64,000 nucleotides of DNA from Prochlorococcus sp. AG-418-D13 (GCA_003214315.1 QCLU01000003.1:1-64000), one strand, 5' to 3'. Counted from the stretch's first letter, positions 1 through 10,306 are shown. The notes: generated from the letters alone by a model not told the origin. Numbers and translations: made by a program.

Positions 1-81
1 ATTAAGCGATTAATTGTTGATATTGAAATTCCAAGAAATGCTGAGACTTCTTTTATATTTAAAAAAGGACGATTTTCTTGA
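1..81 (+). CDS. Possible 3' end of a CDS truncated by the window edge (IKRLIVDIEIPRNAETSFIFKKGRFS*)
   Basis: Frame 1 is open from base 1 to TGA at 79-81; too short to identify. Confidence 0.25.
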   Translation: MKRLIVDIEIPRNAETSFIFKKGRFS

Positions 82-215
82 TTATTCATGGTGGGGATAT
101 GGTGGGGAAATATATCAAAATCGCAAATTTCTTATGTCATATTCAGTCATACACCTTCAGGAAATATCACCCCGACTACCGCCCGGGGAGTTTATAAATT
201 TCAAAAAGTTATCCA

Positions 216-245
216 AAGTCACCTTTATTAGGGTGACTTTTTTAT
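216..245 (+). terminator. Rho-independent-type terminator hairpin
   Basis: AAGTCACC-TTTATTAG-GGTGACTT perfect 8-bp stem followed by a T-rich run (TTTTATTT). Confidence 0.75.
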
Positions 246-531
246 TTCTTTGACCTCTTTTTTGTCAAATAGTGGTTATTCGAAGATTAATTCAAGTAAA
301 TTTGATATAATATTCAGAACAGTATATAGAACAGTCAAAGTAATAAAATTAATAATATAGATATAAATTTAGAGCTAAAAAAATTGTTTTTTAAGAACAG
401 TAAATAGATCGTTTACTAAATTCTCCATACGGGCGAAATAAAAATAAGTTCTTTGATTAATTTTTATGTTTTTTAAAATTAAGACATATTTTTGTTTGTA
501 TCGTTTGAAGTACTACACCATTAAGGAAATT

Positions 532-891
532 CTAGTCATCCCACATATCCTTTTTCTCTTGATCGAAATTATTCCTTTCAAGTAATTCTATTCTTTGTTT
601 CTGAGAATCTATTTCTGTTTTCATTACGTTTTTATCCTCAATATATTTTGTTTGTATTTCTAAGATAATTATTTCGAATTGTTCTCCAAAAAAATCTGAC
701 ATTTCTCTCCATGCTTCCATTTCCTCTTCTTTGTCAATAGTATCGTTTATCTGATGAGAAATAATTTCTAGTACATATTGTTTAAGTTCTTGATGACTCA
801 TCGATTCAACTTTTTTTTGAATATAAAGTTCTTTAAGATTTTCTAGTTGTTTTTTTGATAAATCAGAATAGATAATAGGCTTCTTTTTCAT
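532..891 (-). CDS. Hypothetical protein, charged and probably helical, 119 aa
   Basis: Intact ORF with ATG start and strongly biased charged composition; no family recognised. Confidence 0.6.
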   Translation of the reverse strand: MKKKPIIYSDLSKKQLENLKELYIQKKVESMSHQELKQYVLEIISHQINDTIDKEEEMEAWREMSDFFGEQFEIIILEIQTKYIEDKNVMKTEIDSQKQRIELLERNNFDQEKKDMWDD

Positions 892-1292
892 AAATACTTA
901 AATTTTATTTAATATAGACAAAATTATTAGTTTAAACATTCTGGAGAAATTAAAAAATTTAAACTAATTAATTTCTAATTTGGTCAATGAAAATCTCAAT
1001 TTAATTTAATTTATAGACCTTACAATGGTAATCTGAACTTGATATTCTCTCAAATTTAACCATCATTTGTTTCTAATAATCCTTTGATTATTAAGAAAAC
1101 GTAAATAGAATCGAAAGAAATTATAAAATTTCAACTTTTTAAAAATTTACAATTTCTATTTAATCCACTGCTATCACTTAGCTATTTGATAAATCTAATT
1201 GATAAAATTGTTTACACTAATTCAGCAATCTTAATAAATTCTTGAGAGAATCATAATACTAAAAATTAAATTTAATTTAATAGTTCATAAAT

Positions 1293-2075
1293 ATGAAAAT
1301 TTCAATCCTTTTAATTGAAGACGATCGTGATATGCGTGATTTGGTGGCTAGGCATTTAGAACATTCTGGTTTCGATGTCCAAAAAGCTGAAGATGGAATA
1401 AAAGGACAAGCATTAGCTCTTCAATATTCACCAGATTTAATACTCTTAGATTTAATGCTACCAAATGTTGATGGATTAACTTTATGCCAGCGACTAAGAA
1501 GAGATGAAAGAACATCAAACATACCGATTTTGATGATAACTGCATTAGGCGGTCTTAAAGATAAAGTTACTGGGTTTAATTCTGGAGCAGATGATTACAT
1601 TACTAAACCATTCGATCTAGAAGAATTGCATGTACGCATAAAAGCTTTATTAAGAAGAACCAACAGAGCACAATTAAATTCTAGTAACCAGCAAGAAATA
1701 TTAAATTATGGCCCTTTAACTCTCGTTCCGGAAAGATTTGAAGTTATTTGGTTTGAATCTCCTGTTAGGTTAACGCATCTTGAATTTGAACTGCTTCATT
1801 GTCTTTTGCAGAGGCATGGTCAAACTGTATCTCCAGCATTAATTCTTAAAGAAGTATGGGGATATGAGCCTGATGATGATATTGAGACAATAAGAGTTCA
1901 TATTAGACACTTACGCACTAAACTCGAACCCGATCCACGTAAACCTATTTATATAAAGACTGTATACGGTGCTGGATATTGTCTTGAGTTACCTATAGGT
2001 TCTCAAGTTGAAACTGCTAGGCAAGAGTTCATTCAAGCAAGACATCCTAACTTGATAAATTCTGCAGTAGATTAA
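1293..2075 (+). CDS. rpaA: OmpR-family response regulator RpaA (circadian output regulator)
   Basis: Receiver domain ([12 protein letters not shown]) plus winged helix; segments [20 protein letters not shown] and [37 protein letters not shown] match RpaA as I recall it. Confidence 0.88.
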   Translation: MKISILLIEDDRDMRDLVARHLEHSGFDVQKAEDGIKGQALALQYSPDLILLDLMLPNVDGLTLCQRLRRDERTSNIPILMITALGGLKDKVTGFNSGADDYITKPFDLEELHVRIKALLRRTNRAQLNSSNQQEILNYGPLTLVPERFEVIWFESPVRLTHLEFELLHCLLQRHGQTVSPALILKEVWGYEPDDDIETIRVHIRHLRTKLEPDPRKPIYIKTVYGAGYCLELPIGSQVETARQEFIQARHPNLINSAVD

Positions 2076-2077
2076 TT

Positions 2078-3040
2078 TCATATATCTTCCATTGAAATTT
2101 TCAAAAAAGTAATTTCCCATGCCAGTCTTGGTTGAATTTTTTTTCTTAAGAGGTATTTTAAATTTTCAAGTTTTTTAATTAAACCGATATTTTTTGTTTT
2201 TCTCCACCAAATAGTTTGAATGAAATTTACTAAACAAATCTGTTGAAAAATGTCTAATTTTTCAGATATTGATTTTGATATTTCTAATATTTCCAGACTA
2301 TTTTTTATTGGAGAATCTAATTTATTTATAATGTCCTTTGAAAAATCATTCCAAATTTCAATATTTTTTAATAATTGATTAGGAGATCCATTCGCAGAGT
2401 TTATTAAATCTTCAAATTTTAATTTTGTATTAATATTTAATTTAGAAGGATCTAAATACTCTTTCAAAATAGATTTTATTTGTTTACTAGAAAAAGATCG
2501 AAATCTGACGATTTGACATCTTGAGATGATCGTATCTAACAGAAGGTTTAATTTAGATGTTAGTAAAATAAAAATGCCGTTACTAGGTTCTTCTAAGGTT
2601 TTTAAAAGGCAATTTGAGGCTGCTTCGTTTAAGAGGTGTGCATCAATAATTAAAACAATTTTTTTTTCTGAGTTTATTGATTTTTGACTAAGAAAAGTTT
2701 TGATATTACGTATTTGAGCAATTTTAATAATCTCAGATCCACTTTTTATTGTTTTTTCAAGATCGGAACTTCCTGAACTTTTTGTTGCTAAAAGAGAATC
2801 AGGTTCAATAATTAAAAAATCAGGATGGTTATTGTTTTTAATTTTCTCTTCAACATTTTCGCTTGGTGAAGACTGTTTGAAAATTTCTTTTATAAATTGA
2901 AGAGCAGTTTGCTTTTTTCCTACTCCCTCAGCACCATAAAATATATAACCATTAGCAAATGATTTGTTTTTAATTATGTTCTTAAGACTGGTATTGACTT
3001 CTTCATTCAAGAAAAAATTATTTTTTTTACCCTCAATCAT
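2078..3040 (-). CDS. holB: DNA polymerase III delta' subunit
   Basis: [12 protein letters not shown]-loop, [17 protein letters not shown]; overlaps tmk by 4 nt. Confidence 0.85.
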   Translation of the reverse strand: MIEGKKNNFFLNEEVNTSLKNIIKNKSFANGYIFYGAEGVGKKQTALQFIKEIFKQSSPSENVEEKIKNNNHPDFLIIEPDSLLATKSSGSSDLEKTIKSGSEIIKIAQIRNIKTFLSQKSINSEKKIVLIIDAHLLNEAASNCLLKTLEEPSNGIFILLTSKLNLLLDTIISRCQIVRFRSFSSKQIKSILKEYLDPSKLNINTKLKFEDLINSANGSPNQLLKNIEIWNDFSKDIINKLDSPIKNSLEILEISKSISEKLDIFQQICLVNFIQTIWWRKTKNIGLIKKLENLKYLLRKKIQPRLAWEITFLKISMEDI

Positions 3041-3675
3041 TTGTTATTAGAAAAATTGTTTAGCAAAGTCTCTTTAATTTGATTGGAAATGGTTTTAATA
3101 TTTTGTGAAGCAGATATTACTTTCCAGTTTTTTTGTTTAGCAATTAGTTTGAAGCCTTCATTTACTTTTTTTAAAAATCTAATACCTTCTGATTCTATTC
3201 TGTCTGGAATTTCATTTTTTCTTCGGAATATGCTCTCTTCTGGAGAAATTTCTAAGAAGAAAGTGAGATCAGGAGATTCTCCTTGACACACAATAGATTC
3301 AATATTTTTAATTATATCCAAATTTATATTTCTTCCATAACCTTGATAAGCTAGGGTGGAATCGGAAAATCTATCACTTATTACCCAATCATTGTTATTT
3401 AAAGCAGGTGAAATAATTTTGGAAACGTGTTCAGCTCTATCCGCTGAATAAAGCAATAATTCCGCTAGAGATGAAGGCTTGTTATTTTCATTATTATCAA
3501 GAATCAGTCCTCTAAGTTTTTTTCCTAAAAGACTGCCTCCCGGTTCTCTAGTTGTGATTAATTTAGAACCTTTCTTTATTAGCCCACTATTAGGAAGCCA
3601 TTTAGATAGTTCATCTATTTGGGTGGTTTTACCACATCCGTCAATACCTTCAATAACGATAAATTTTCCTTTCAT
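3037..3675 (-). CDS. tmk: Thymidylate kinase
   Basis: [42 protein letters not shown]. Confidence 0.95.
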   Translation of the reverse strand: MKGKFIVIEGIDGCGKTTQIDELSKWLPNSGLIKKGSKLITTREPGGSLLGKKLRGLILDNNENNKPSSLAELLLYSADRAEHVSKIISPALNNNDWVISDRFSDSTLAYQGYGRNINLDIIKNIESIVCQGESPDLTFFLEISPEESIFRRKNEIPDRIESEGIRFLKKVNEGFKLIAKQKNWKVISASQNIKTISNQIKETLLNNFSNNK

Positions 3676-5970
3676 TTAGTCCAAAGATAAAGCATTAATT
3701 ACAACTGTAATAGAGCTAATAGCCATCAATAATGCTGCTATTGAGGGAGTAAGAAGAATACCGTATTTAGGGAATAAAATGCCTGCGGCTAAAGGTATAG
3801 CTAGTAAGTTGTAACCAAAAGCCCATGCTAGATTTTGCTTTATTTTACTTATAGTTTTTTTTGCAAGATTTAAGGCGTAGGGTAATCCATTTAGTTGATC
3901 TCCCATCAATACTACATCTGCATTTGCCTTGGCTATTTGAGTCCCTGATCCCACCGCAATTCCTAAGTCTGAGGATGCTAAGGCTGGGACATCATTAATA
4001 CCATCACCAATCATTGCTACTTTATTATTAATTTTTAAATTTTCTATAGTATTTAGCTTCATTTCAGGTAGAAGATCCCATTTTACTTCTGTTTCTTTAC
4101 AACCAATTTTTTTTGCTAAAGCTAAAACTGTTTGTTTCCTATCTCCACTTAAAATATTAATTTTAAATTTGCTTTCTCTTAAATTTTGAACTGTTTTAAT
4201 TGAATCATCTCTAAGTAAATCTCCTAGAAAGATAAAGCCTAATAACTTATCTTTGATACTTACTCCAATGATAGTGTTCGTTTTTGTATCTTCATTCTCA
4301 ATGACTTTTTTTGCATCACTATCAATAATTATTCCTTTACTTAGTAGCCATTCAATATTTCCAATATTGATAAGTCCATCAATTGACTCTAGTTCTCCAG
4401 AAATACCTCTACCAGAATGGGTGAAAATTTTTTTTATTGGAAATAAACTTAAATTTTGTTTTTTTGCCTCTTGAATTAAGGCATCTGCGATTGGATGTCT
4501 GCTTTCCTTTTCTAAACTGGCAGCTATTCTTAATAAAAATGAATGATCATCATTATTTTTATAGTCAACAATGAAAGGCTTACCTTTTGTTAAAGTACCG
4601 GTCTTGTCAAAAATAATGTGATTAATTTTTGAAGCTATCTCTATTTTGTCTCCGCCTTTAAATAAAACTCCTTTTTTTGCTGCTTTACCTGATGCGACAG
4701 TTATTACAGTTGGGGTGGCTAAACCTAATGCACAAGGACAAGCTATTACTAAAACAGCAATTGACAATTGAATGGCTAAACTAAGGAAATTCTCAGCATT
4801 ACTACCAAGCGAACTATGCAGTGTATGGCTTGAGTGAGTGATGAATTGATCATTATGACTTAATAACTCTGGCCAAATGTTTATTGCCCCCTTCCACCAA
4901 AAGAAAAAGGTTAAAGTAGCAAAAATAAGTACAAAGTAAGTAAATTTGCCTGCAATTTTATCAGCAATTCTTTGAATGCGAGGTTTTCTAGCGTTTACAG
5001 ACTCAATAAGATTTACTAGTTTTGCAAGAGAAGAATCCCCTCCGACCTTTAGTACTTTTAGTCTTAGAGTTGAATTAAGATTTAAAGACCCACTTGATAG
5101 ATTGTCGCCTTCTTTTATCTCGATAGGCTTGGATTCTCCAGTAATATGTGAAACATCAACATATGAATTACCCTGAGTAACAATGCAATCAGCAGGTACT
5201 CTGTCTCCTGCTAAAACTTGAATCTCTTGATAAGGTCTTAAAGTGTTTACTCTTATTGATTTTATTTGATTATCTTTTGTGTAGATATTTGCCATTTCAG
5301 GTTGAAGATCTAATAACTCTCCAATGGATGAACCGGTTTGGTATCTTGCTCTTTCCTCTAAGAAACGACCAATCAATATAAAGCCTAACAGCATAACTGG
5401 TTCATTAAAAAAACAAGGAAAACCAGTGGCAGGAAATATTAAGGATAGAAGACTTGTTGAATATGCGCTAGTTACTCCAAGAGCTACTAGAGAATCCATA
5501 TCCGGACGGTTCTTAATAAATGATTTAAATCCATTAATAATTATTCCTCTGCCTGGAAATAATAGAGCTAATGTTGCTAATGAAGCGTGAAAAAATATAT
5601 CACCTAATATTGGAAAATTTATATATCTTCCTTCTGCTAGATGACCTAAACCTGAAAATAATAAAAGTAATAAAGCAAAAGTTAGTTTTTTCCATTGATT
5701 ATTCCACTTCTTTTTTTTTTCTAATTCTGCCTTATTTATTTTTTTTGAAAAATCATTTATGTAAATTTTTGATGGGAAACCATTTTCTTTTAGATTTTTG
5801 AGAACTGTTTCTATTTCAATATGTTTCTGAGTGATTTCAAAATATGCACTTTCAGTTAGTAAGTTAACAGAAACATTTTCAATACCATCAGAATTATTTA
5901 ATATTTTTTCAACAGTACTAACACAACCCCCGCACTTCATTCCTGTAATGCTTAATTGAACGCTTTCCAT
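3676..5970 (-). CDS. Heavy-metal (probably copper) P-type ATPase with one N-terminal HMA domain
   Basis: GMKCGGC HMA motif, CPCALGLATP, DKTGTLTKG, GDGINDVPAL. Confidence 0.93.
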   Translation of the reverse strand: MESVQLSITGMKCGGCVSTVEKILNNSDGIENVSVNLLTESAYFEITQKHIEIETVLKNLKENGFPSKIYINDFSKKINKAELEKKKKWNNQWKKLTFALLLLLFSGLGHLAEGRYINFPILGDIFFHASLATLALLFPGRGIIINGFKSFIKNRPDMDSLVALGVTSAYSTSLLSLIFPATGFPCFFNEPVMLLGFILIGRFLEERARYQTGSSIGELLDLQPEMANIYTKDNQIKSIRVNTLRPYQEIQVLAGDRVPADCIVTQGNSYVDVSHITGESKPIEIKEGDNLSSGSLNLNSTLRLKVLKVGGDSSLAKLVNLIESVNARKPRIQRIADKIAGKFTYFVLIFATLTFFFWWKGAINIWPELLSHNDQFITHSSHTLHSSLGSNAENFLSLAIQLSIAVLVIACPCALGLATPTVITVASGKAAKKGVLFKGGDKIEIASKINHIIFDKTGTLTKGKPFIVDYKNNDDHSFLLRIAASLEKESRHPIADALIQEAKKQNLSLFPIKKIFTHSGRGISGELESIDGLINIGNIEWLLSKGIIIDSDAKKVIENEDTKTNTIIGVSIKDKLLGFIFLGDLLRDDSIKTVQNLRESKFKINILSGDRKQTVLALAKKIGCKETEVKWDLLPEMKLNTIENLKINNKVAMIGDGINDVPALASSDLGIAVGSGTQIAKANADVVLMGDQLNGLPYALNLAKKTISKIKQNLAWAFGYNLLAIPLAAGILFPKYGILLTPSIAALLMAISSITVVINALSLD

Positions 5971-5998
5971 ATTTTTTACGATTGAAGCAAATTAATGC

Positions 5999-6026
5999 TT
6001 GACCTTTTTTTTAACTATAATAATAA
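5999..6026 (+). promoter_or_regulatory. Possible sigma70-type promoter upstream of ycf3
   Basis: TTGACC, 16-nt spacer, TAATAA; weak because the background is AT-rich. Confidence 0.25.
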
Positions 6027-6091
6027 ATGTAATAGACTTTTTAAATAGTTATTTTTTAAATTAGTATATTAATTTTATTAGTTTTATAGCG

Positions 6092-6613
6092 GTGCCTAGT
6101 AATCAAAACAGAGACAATTTTATCGATAAAGCTTTTACTGTAATTGCTGAATCAATAGTAAAAATAATGCCTATTGCAGAGAAAGAAAAAAAAGCATATA
6201 TCTATTATAGAGATGGCCTAGCTGCACAAAATAATGGGGATTATTCGGAAGCATTAGAGTATTACAAAGAGAGTTTACTACTTGAAGAAAATAAAATTGA
6301 TAGGGGTGAGACTTTAAAAAATATGGCAATTATATATATGAGTAATGGTGAAGAGGATTTGTCTATTGAAACTTATGAAAAAGCATTAGTAGAAAATCCC
6401 AAACAGCCATCATGCCTTAAAAACATAGGTTTGATTTATGAAAAAAGGGGAAGATATGCTGAGCAAAATGGTGATTTAGATCAAAGAGACATTTGGTTTG
6501 ATAAAGCTGCTGAAGTCTGGTCTAAAGCAGTGAGATTATATCCAGGTGGTTATCTAGATATTGAGAATTGGTTGAAAAACTCAGGAAGAAGTTCAATCGA
6601 TATGTATCTCTAA
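6092..6613 (+). CDS. ycf3: Photosystem I assembly protein Ycf3 (TPR protein), GTG start
   Basis: TPR repeats and the Ycf3-type N-terminus ([27 protein letters not shown]). Confidence 0.95.
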   Translation: MPSNQNRDNFIDKAFTVIAESIVKIMPIAEKEKKAYIYYRDGLAAQNNGDYSEALEYYKESLLLEENKIDRGETLKNMAIIYMSNGEEDLSIETYEKALVENPKQPSCLKNIGLIYEKRGRYAEQNGDLDQRDIWFDKAAEVWSKAVRLYPGGYLDIENWLKNSGRSSIDMYL

Positions 6614-6618
6614 TTTTT

Positions 6619-7980
6619 TTAATCTGATAAAGAATAGTCAACTGCTTCTTTAATATTGGATATCTGTTTGATATTTATTAAATTTTGAAAATTATTATTT
6701 AGTTCCTCCTCTAGTTTTGGCACTATGATATTTTTGATCCCTAGTCTTACAGCTTCTTCTATCTTTGTTCTAAGGTTATTCGATTTTCTAACCTGACCGC
6801 TCAAACCCAATTCTCCAATAAATGAACTACTTTCCAAAGGAGGAATATTTTTCAAACTTGATAAAATTGATATTGCTACACCTAAGTCAGATGATGGATC
6901 ATTAATCTCAAAACCCCCACCAGTAGCTATATAACAATCAAATTCAGATAATTTTATCCCTACGTGTTTTTCAATAACAGCTAGAATTTGATGCAATCTA
7001 TTTATACTTATTCCAGTTGTAGTACGTCTCGGGTTACTGTAGAAAGTTTTATTTACCAGTGCTTGTATATCAACTGCTAATGGTCGAGAGCCTTCATTTG
7101 TAATCGTTGTTGTTACACCAGAAATATTTTCTTTATTTGTAAAAATTGAACTTGGGTTTTTTATCTCTCGTAAACCCTCTTCAAGCATTTCAAAAATTCC
7201 AATCTCGAAGGTCGATCCAAATCGATTTTTTATACTTCTTAGTAATCTATGTGAGGAAATTTTATCTCCTTCAAAGTTTATTACTGTATCTACTAAATGC
7301 TCTAGAGTTTTAGGGCCAGCTAAAGCACCATCTTTGGTTACATGACCAATTATTAGAAGCGCAATATTATTTTCTTTGGCTAGATTTTGCAATTCAGATG
7401 AACATTCTCTAACTTGAGAAACCGATCCTGGAGAACTTTGCATTGCATGATTATGGATGGCTTGAATACTATCAATAATTGCGAAACTTGGATTGACACG
7501 TTTGATCTCTTCAATAATTAGGGATAAATTAGTTTCTGCAAAAATTTTTAAATCAATGCTGATTTGATTTAATCTTTCCCATCTAATTTTTACTTGTTCT
7601 AAAGATTCTTCTGCAGTTATGTATAAAACTTTCTCATTAAGAGAAATTTTTCCTGCTGATTGAAGAACTATTGTGCTTTTACCTATGCCTGGTTCTCCTC
7701 CAAGTAACACAACAGATCCAGGTACTATTCCACCTCCAAGAACTCGATCAAACTCCTTAAAACCACTTGTGAATCTTGATATTTTTTTTGATGAGATCTC
7801 ATTAAATGGTATAGATTTTTTACTGTTTTTTATATCTTTTATTTCTTGATATTTAGAGCTCTTACTTTTTATTTCTTCAACAATGGAATTCCATGAGTTG
7901 CAATTAAGGCATTTACCAAAGTATTGAGAAGTTTCAGATCCACAATTCTGACAAATAAAAGTCGATAATTTGCTAGACAT
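6619..7980 (-). CDS. radA: DNA repair protein RadA/Sms
   Basis: N-terminal CxxC..CxxC zinc finger, GGEPGIGKST, KNRFGSTFEIGIFEM, C-terminal Lon-like domain. Confidence 0.95.
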   Translation of the reverse strand: MSSKLSTFICQNCGSETSQYFGKCLNCNSWNSIVEEIKSKSSKYQEIKDIKNSKKSIPFNEISSKKISRFTSGFKEFDRVLGGGIVPGSVVLLGGEPGIGKSTIVLQSAGKISLNEKVLYITAEESLEQVKIRWERLNQISIDLKIFAETNLSLIIEEIKRVNPSFAIIDSIQAIHNHAMQSSPGSVSQVRECSSELQNLAKENNIALLIIGHVTKDGALAGPKTLEHLVDTVINFEGDKISSHRLLRSIKNRFGSTFEIGIFEMLEEGLREIKNPSSIFTNKENISGVTTTITNEGSRPLAVDIQALVNKTFYSNPRRTTTGISINRLHQILAVIEKHVGIKLSEFDCYIATGGGFEINDPSSDLGVAISILSSLKNIPPLESSSFIGELGLSGQVRKSNNLRTKIEEAVRLGIKNIIVPKLEEELNNNFQNLINIKQISNIKEAVDYSLSD

Positions 7981-8087
7981 TAAGTTTCTGAATGAAGTAA
8001 TGGGACTAGAATGTTTTGGATATTGCCCCTCTACAAGTTAGATTAGGTTAATAATAAATTCTCTTACTGATTAGCTAATAGAAACAA

Positions 8088-8834
8088 ATGGCTCTATCTA
8101 GTCAAACTAAAGAAACTATACTTGTCGCAGATGACGAGGCAAGTATTAGAAGAATTCTGGAGACACGTCTCTCCATGATTGGCTACAAAGTTGTAACTGC
8201 AAGTGATGGTAAAGAAGCACTAAAGTTATTTAAGGATTATGAACCTGATTTAGTAGTGCTTGACGTCATGATGCCAAAGCTAGATGGATATGGAGTTTGT
8301 CAAGAATTAAGGAAAGATTCTGATGTTCCAATTGTCATGTTAACTGCATTAGGAGATGTTGCAGATAGGATAACAGGTTTAGAATTAGGGGCTGATGATT
8401 ATGTAGTAAAACCATTCAGCCCAAAGGAGTTAGAAGCTAGAATTAGGTGCGTTCTCAGAAGAATTGACAAAGAACAAATTCCTGGAATGCCTAATTCAGG
8501 ATTAATTTTGGTAACGGATATAAAAATTGATACAAATCGAAGACAAGTTTTTAAAAGCGATGAGAGAATAAGATTAACTGGAATGGAATTCAGTCTCTTA
8601 GAGCTTTTGGTAAGTAGGTCAGGAGAGCCATTTAGTAGAGGAGAGATTTTGAAAGAAGTTTGGGGATATACCCCCGAGAGACATGTAGACACTAGAGTCG
8701 TAGATGTTCATATATCAAGATTAAGATCAAAACTTGAGGCTGATCCAGCAAATCCTGAATTAATTTTGACAGCTAGAGGTACAGGATATCTTTTTCAACG
8801 GATTGTTGATATTGCTCCTTTTGATGGTAAATAA
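8088..8834 (+). CDS. rpaB: OmpR-family response regulator RpaB (Ycf27)
   Basis: ILVADDEASIRRILETRLSMIGYKVVTASDGKEAL, VWGYTPERHVDTRVVDVHISRLRSKLE. Confidence 0.92.
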   Translation: MALSSQTKETILVADDEASIRRILETRLSMIGYKVVTASDGKEALKLFKDYEPDLVVLDVMMPKLDGYGVCQELRKDSDVPIVMLTALGDVADRITGLELGADDYVVKPFSPKELEARIRCVLRRIDKEQIPGMPNSGLILVTDIKIDTNRRQVFKSDERIRLTGMEFSLLELLVSRSGEPFSRGEILKEVWGYTPERHVDTRVVDVHISRLRSKLEADPANPELILTARGTGYLFQRIVDIAPFDGK

Positions 8835-10253
8835 ATGGGGAAAGAAGCAGCGCAAAAAATTAACAAGTCCAGAGCTATTAGAAGATTAGTTATTTGGTAC
8901 AAAAGAAATTCGGCTGTAACTTCTATAGTTGATACTGCTGCTAGTTCTGCAGCAACGGCTAGTAATGTTGCGGGTAATATGGTTTCTGGTGCTGGTTCTG
9001 TTGTGAGCACAGCGAGTAATGTTGCGAGTAATGTTGCAGGTAATGTTGCAGGTAATGTAGTTTCAAGCGCTGAATCTGTTGTGAATACTGCCAGCAATGT
9101 TGTTTCAAATGCTAGTTCAATAGCTAAAAATACATTACAGCCATTAGTCTTTGACCCATTAAAAAGATTACAAAATAACGATAATATTTTAGATAGGGTG
9201 GAGGAATCTCAATCTAATAGAATTTGGATCGCAGTTGATGGGTTGGGTGGAGATTATGCTCCTGGTCCAATTCTTGAGGGTTGCCTCGAAGCAATAAGTA
9301 GATTTCCAATAAATATAAAATTTGTCGGGAAAATTGAAAAAGTTAAAGATGCAGCAGAAAAAACTGGTTTAGCAGAATTATTAGAAAATGAAATAGATAA
9401 TAATCGTCTTGAATTAATTGATAGTGGAGAGCCTATTGGGATGAATGAAGAAGCTACAGCCGTGAGAAAAAGGAAAAATGCAAGTATAAACGTTGCAATG
9501 GATTTAGTGAGAAATAATAAAGCTGAAGCTGTCTACTCAGCGGGTAATTCAGGAGCAATGATGGCTTCTGCCATTTTTAGAATTGGGAGATTGAAAGGGA
9601 TTGATAGACCGGCTATAGGAGCATTATTTCCAACAAGGGATCAAACTCGCCCGGTATTAGTTTTAGATGTCGGAGCAAATACTGATTGTAAGCCATCTTA
9701 TCTTCATCAATTTGCTCTTCTAGGTAATGTTTATGCAAAAGATGTCTTACAAGTAAAAAAACCAAGAATTGGTCTTTTAAATATCGGAGAAGAAGAATGC
9801 AAAGGTAATGATTTATCCTTAAAAACATTTGAATTATTATCTTCTGAAAAAAGTTTTGATTTTGGAGGTAATTGTGAAGGGCGAGATGTATTATCAGGTA
9901 GTTTCGACGTAGTAGTCTGTGATGGATTTACTGGAAATATATTATTGAAATTTCTTGAATCTGTGGGAGGAGTTTTATTAGATATTTTGAGATCTGAGCT
10001 GCCACGTGGAAGGCGGGGGAAAGTTGGTTCAGCTTTTTTAAAAAGTAATCTACTCAGAATTAAGAAAAGGTTAGATCATGCGGAACATGGAGGAGCTTTA
10101 TTACTTGGGGTGAATGGTATTTGTGTTATTGGTCATGGAAGTAGCAAATCTTTATCAGTAGTTAGTGCTCTTCGCTTGGCTCACTCTGCAGTGAAACATG
10201 GTGTTATGGACAATTTAAATCAACTGCAAAAGCTTCAAGTTTTAAATTCATAA
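8835..10253 (+). CDS. plsX: Phosphate acyltransferase PlsX with a long repeat-rich N-terminal extension
   Basis: Canonical PlsX domain starts near IWIAVDGLGGDYAPGPILEG; preceded by about 130 aa rich in SNVA/GNVA. Confidence 0.93.
   Translation: MGKEAAQKINKSRAIRRLVIWYKRNSAVTSIVDTAASSAATASNVAGNMVSGAGSVVSTASNVASNVAGNVAGNVVSSAESVVNTASNVVSNASSIAKNTLQPLVFDPLKRLQNNDNILDRVEESQSNRIWIAVDGLGGDYAPGPILEGCLEAISRFPINIKFVGKIEKVKDAAEKTGLAELLENEIDNNRLELIDSGEPIGMNEEATAVRKRKNASINVAMDLVRNNKAEAVYSAGNSGAMMASAIFRIGRLKGIDRPAIGALFPTRDQTRPVLVLDVGANTDCKPSYLHQFALLGNVYAKDVLQVKKPRIGLLNIGEEECKGNDLSLKTFELLSSEKSFDFGGNCEGRDVLSGSFDVVVCDGFTGNILLKFLESVGGVLLDILRSELPRGRRGKVGSAFLKSNLLRIKKRLDHAEHGGALLLGVNGICVIGHGSSKSLSVVSALRLAHSAVKHGVMDNLNQLQKLQVLNS
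8961..9131 (+). repeat. In-frame repeat tract inside the plsX 5' region (12-nt and about 54-nt periodicities)
   Basis: AGTAATGTTGCG/AGTAATGTTGCA/GGTAATGTTGCA/GGTAATGTAGTT in tandem at 9015-9062; 18-aa units SNVAGNMVSGAGSVVSTA and GNVAGNVVSSAESVVNTA. Confidence 0.9.
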
Positions 10254-10306
10254 AACATATTGAGTCAAATTTATGGTTGACTAATATAAGTAACTAAAAA
10301 ACTCTT

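Noticed and set aside
14-253. 79-aa plus-strand ORF at the left edge
   Set aside because: Reads through a clear terminator hairpin, ends in FIRVTFLFL encoded by the hairpin and T-run, and starts with TTG; unlikely to be coding.
1348-1545. 65-aa minus-strand ORF
   Set aside because: Antisense shadow inside rpaA; no supporting features.
3083-5801. Several plus-strand ORFs of 66-88 aa (3083-3286, 3479-3679, 4253-4474, 4976-5176, 5324-5590, 5571-5801)
   Set aside because: All antisense to well-supported tmk and P-type ATPase genes.
8795-9097. 100-aa minus-strand ORF (MLAVFTTDSALETTLPATLPATLLATLLAVL...)
   Set aside because: Antisense shadow of the repeat-rich plsX 5' region and the rpaB 3' end; repetitive composition simply mirrors the 12-nt repeats.
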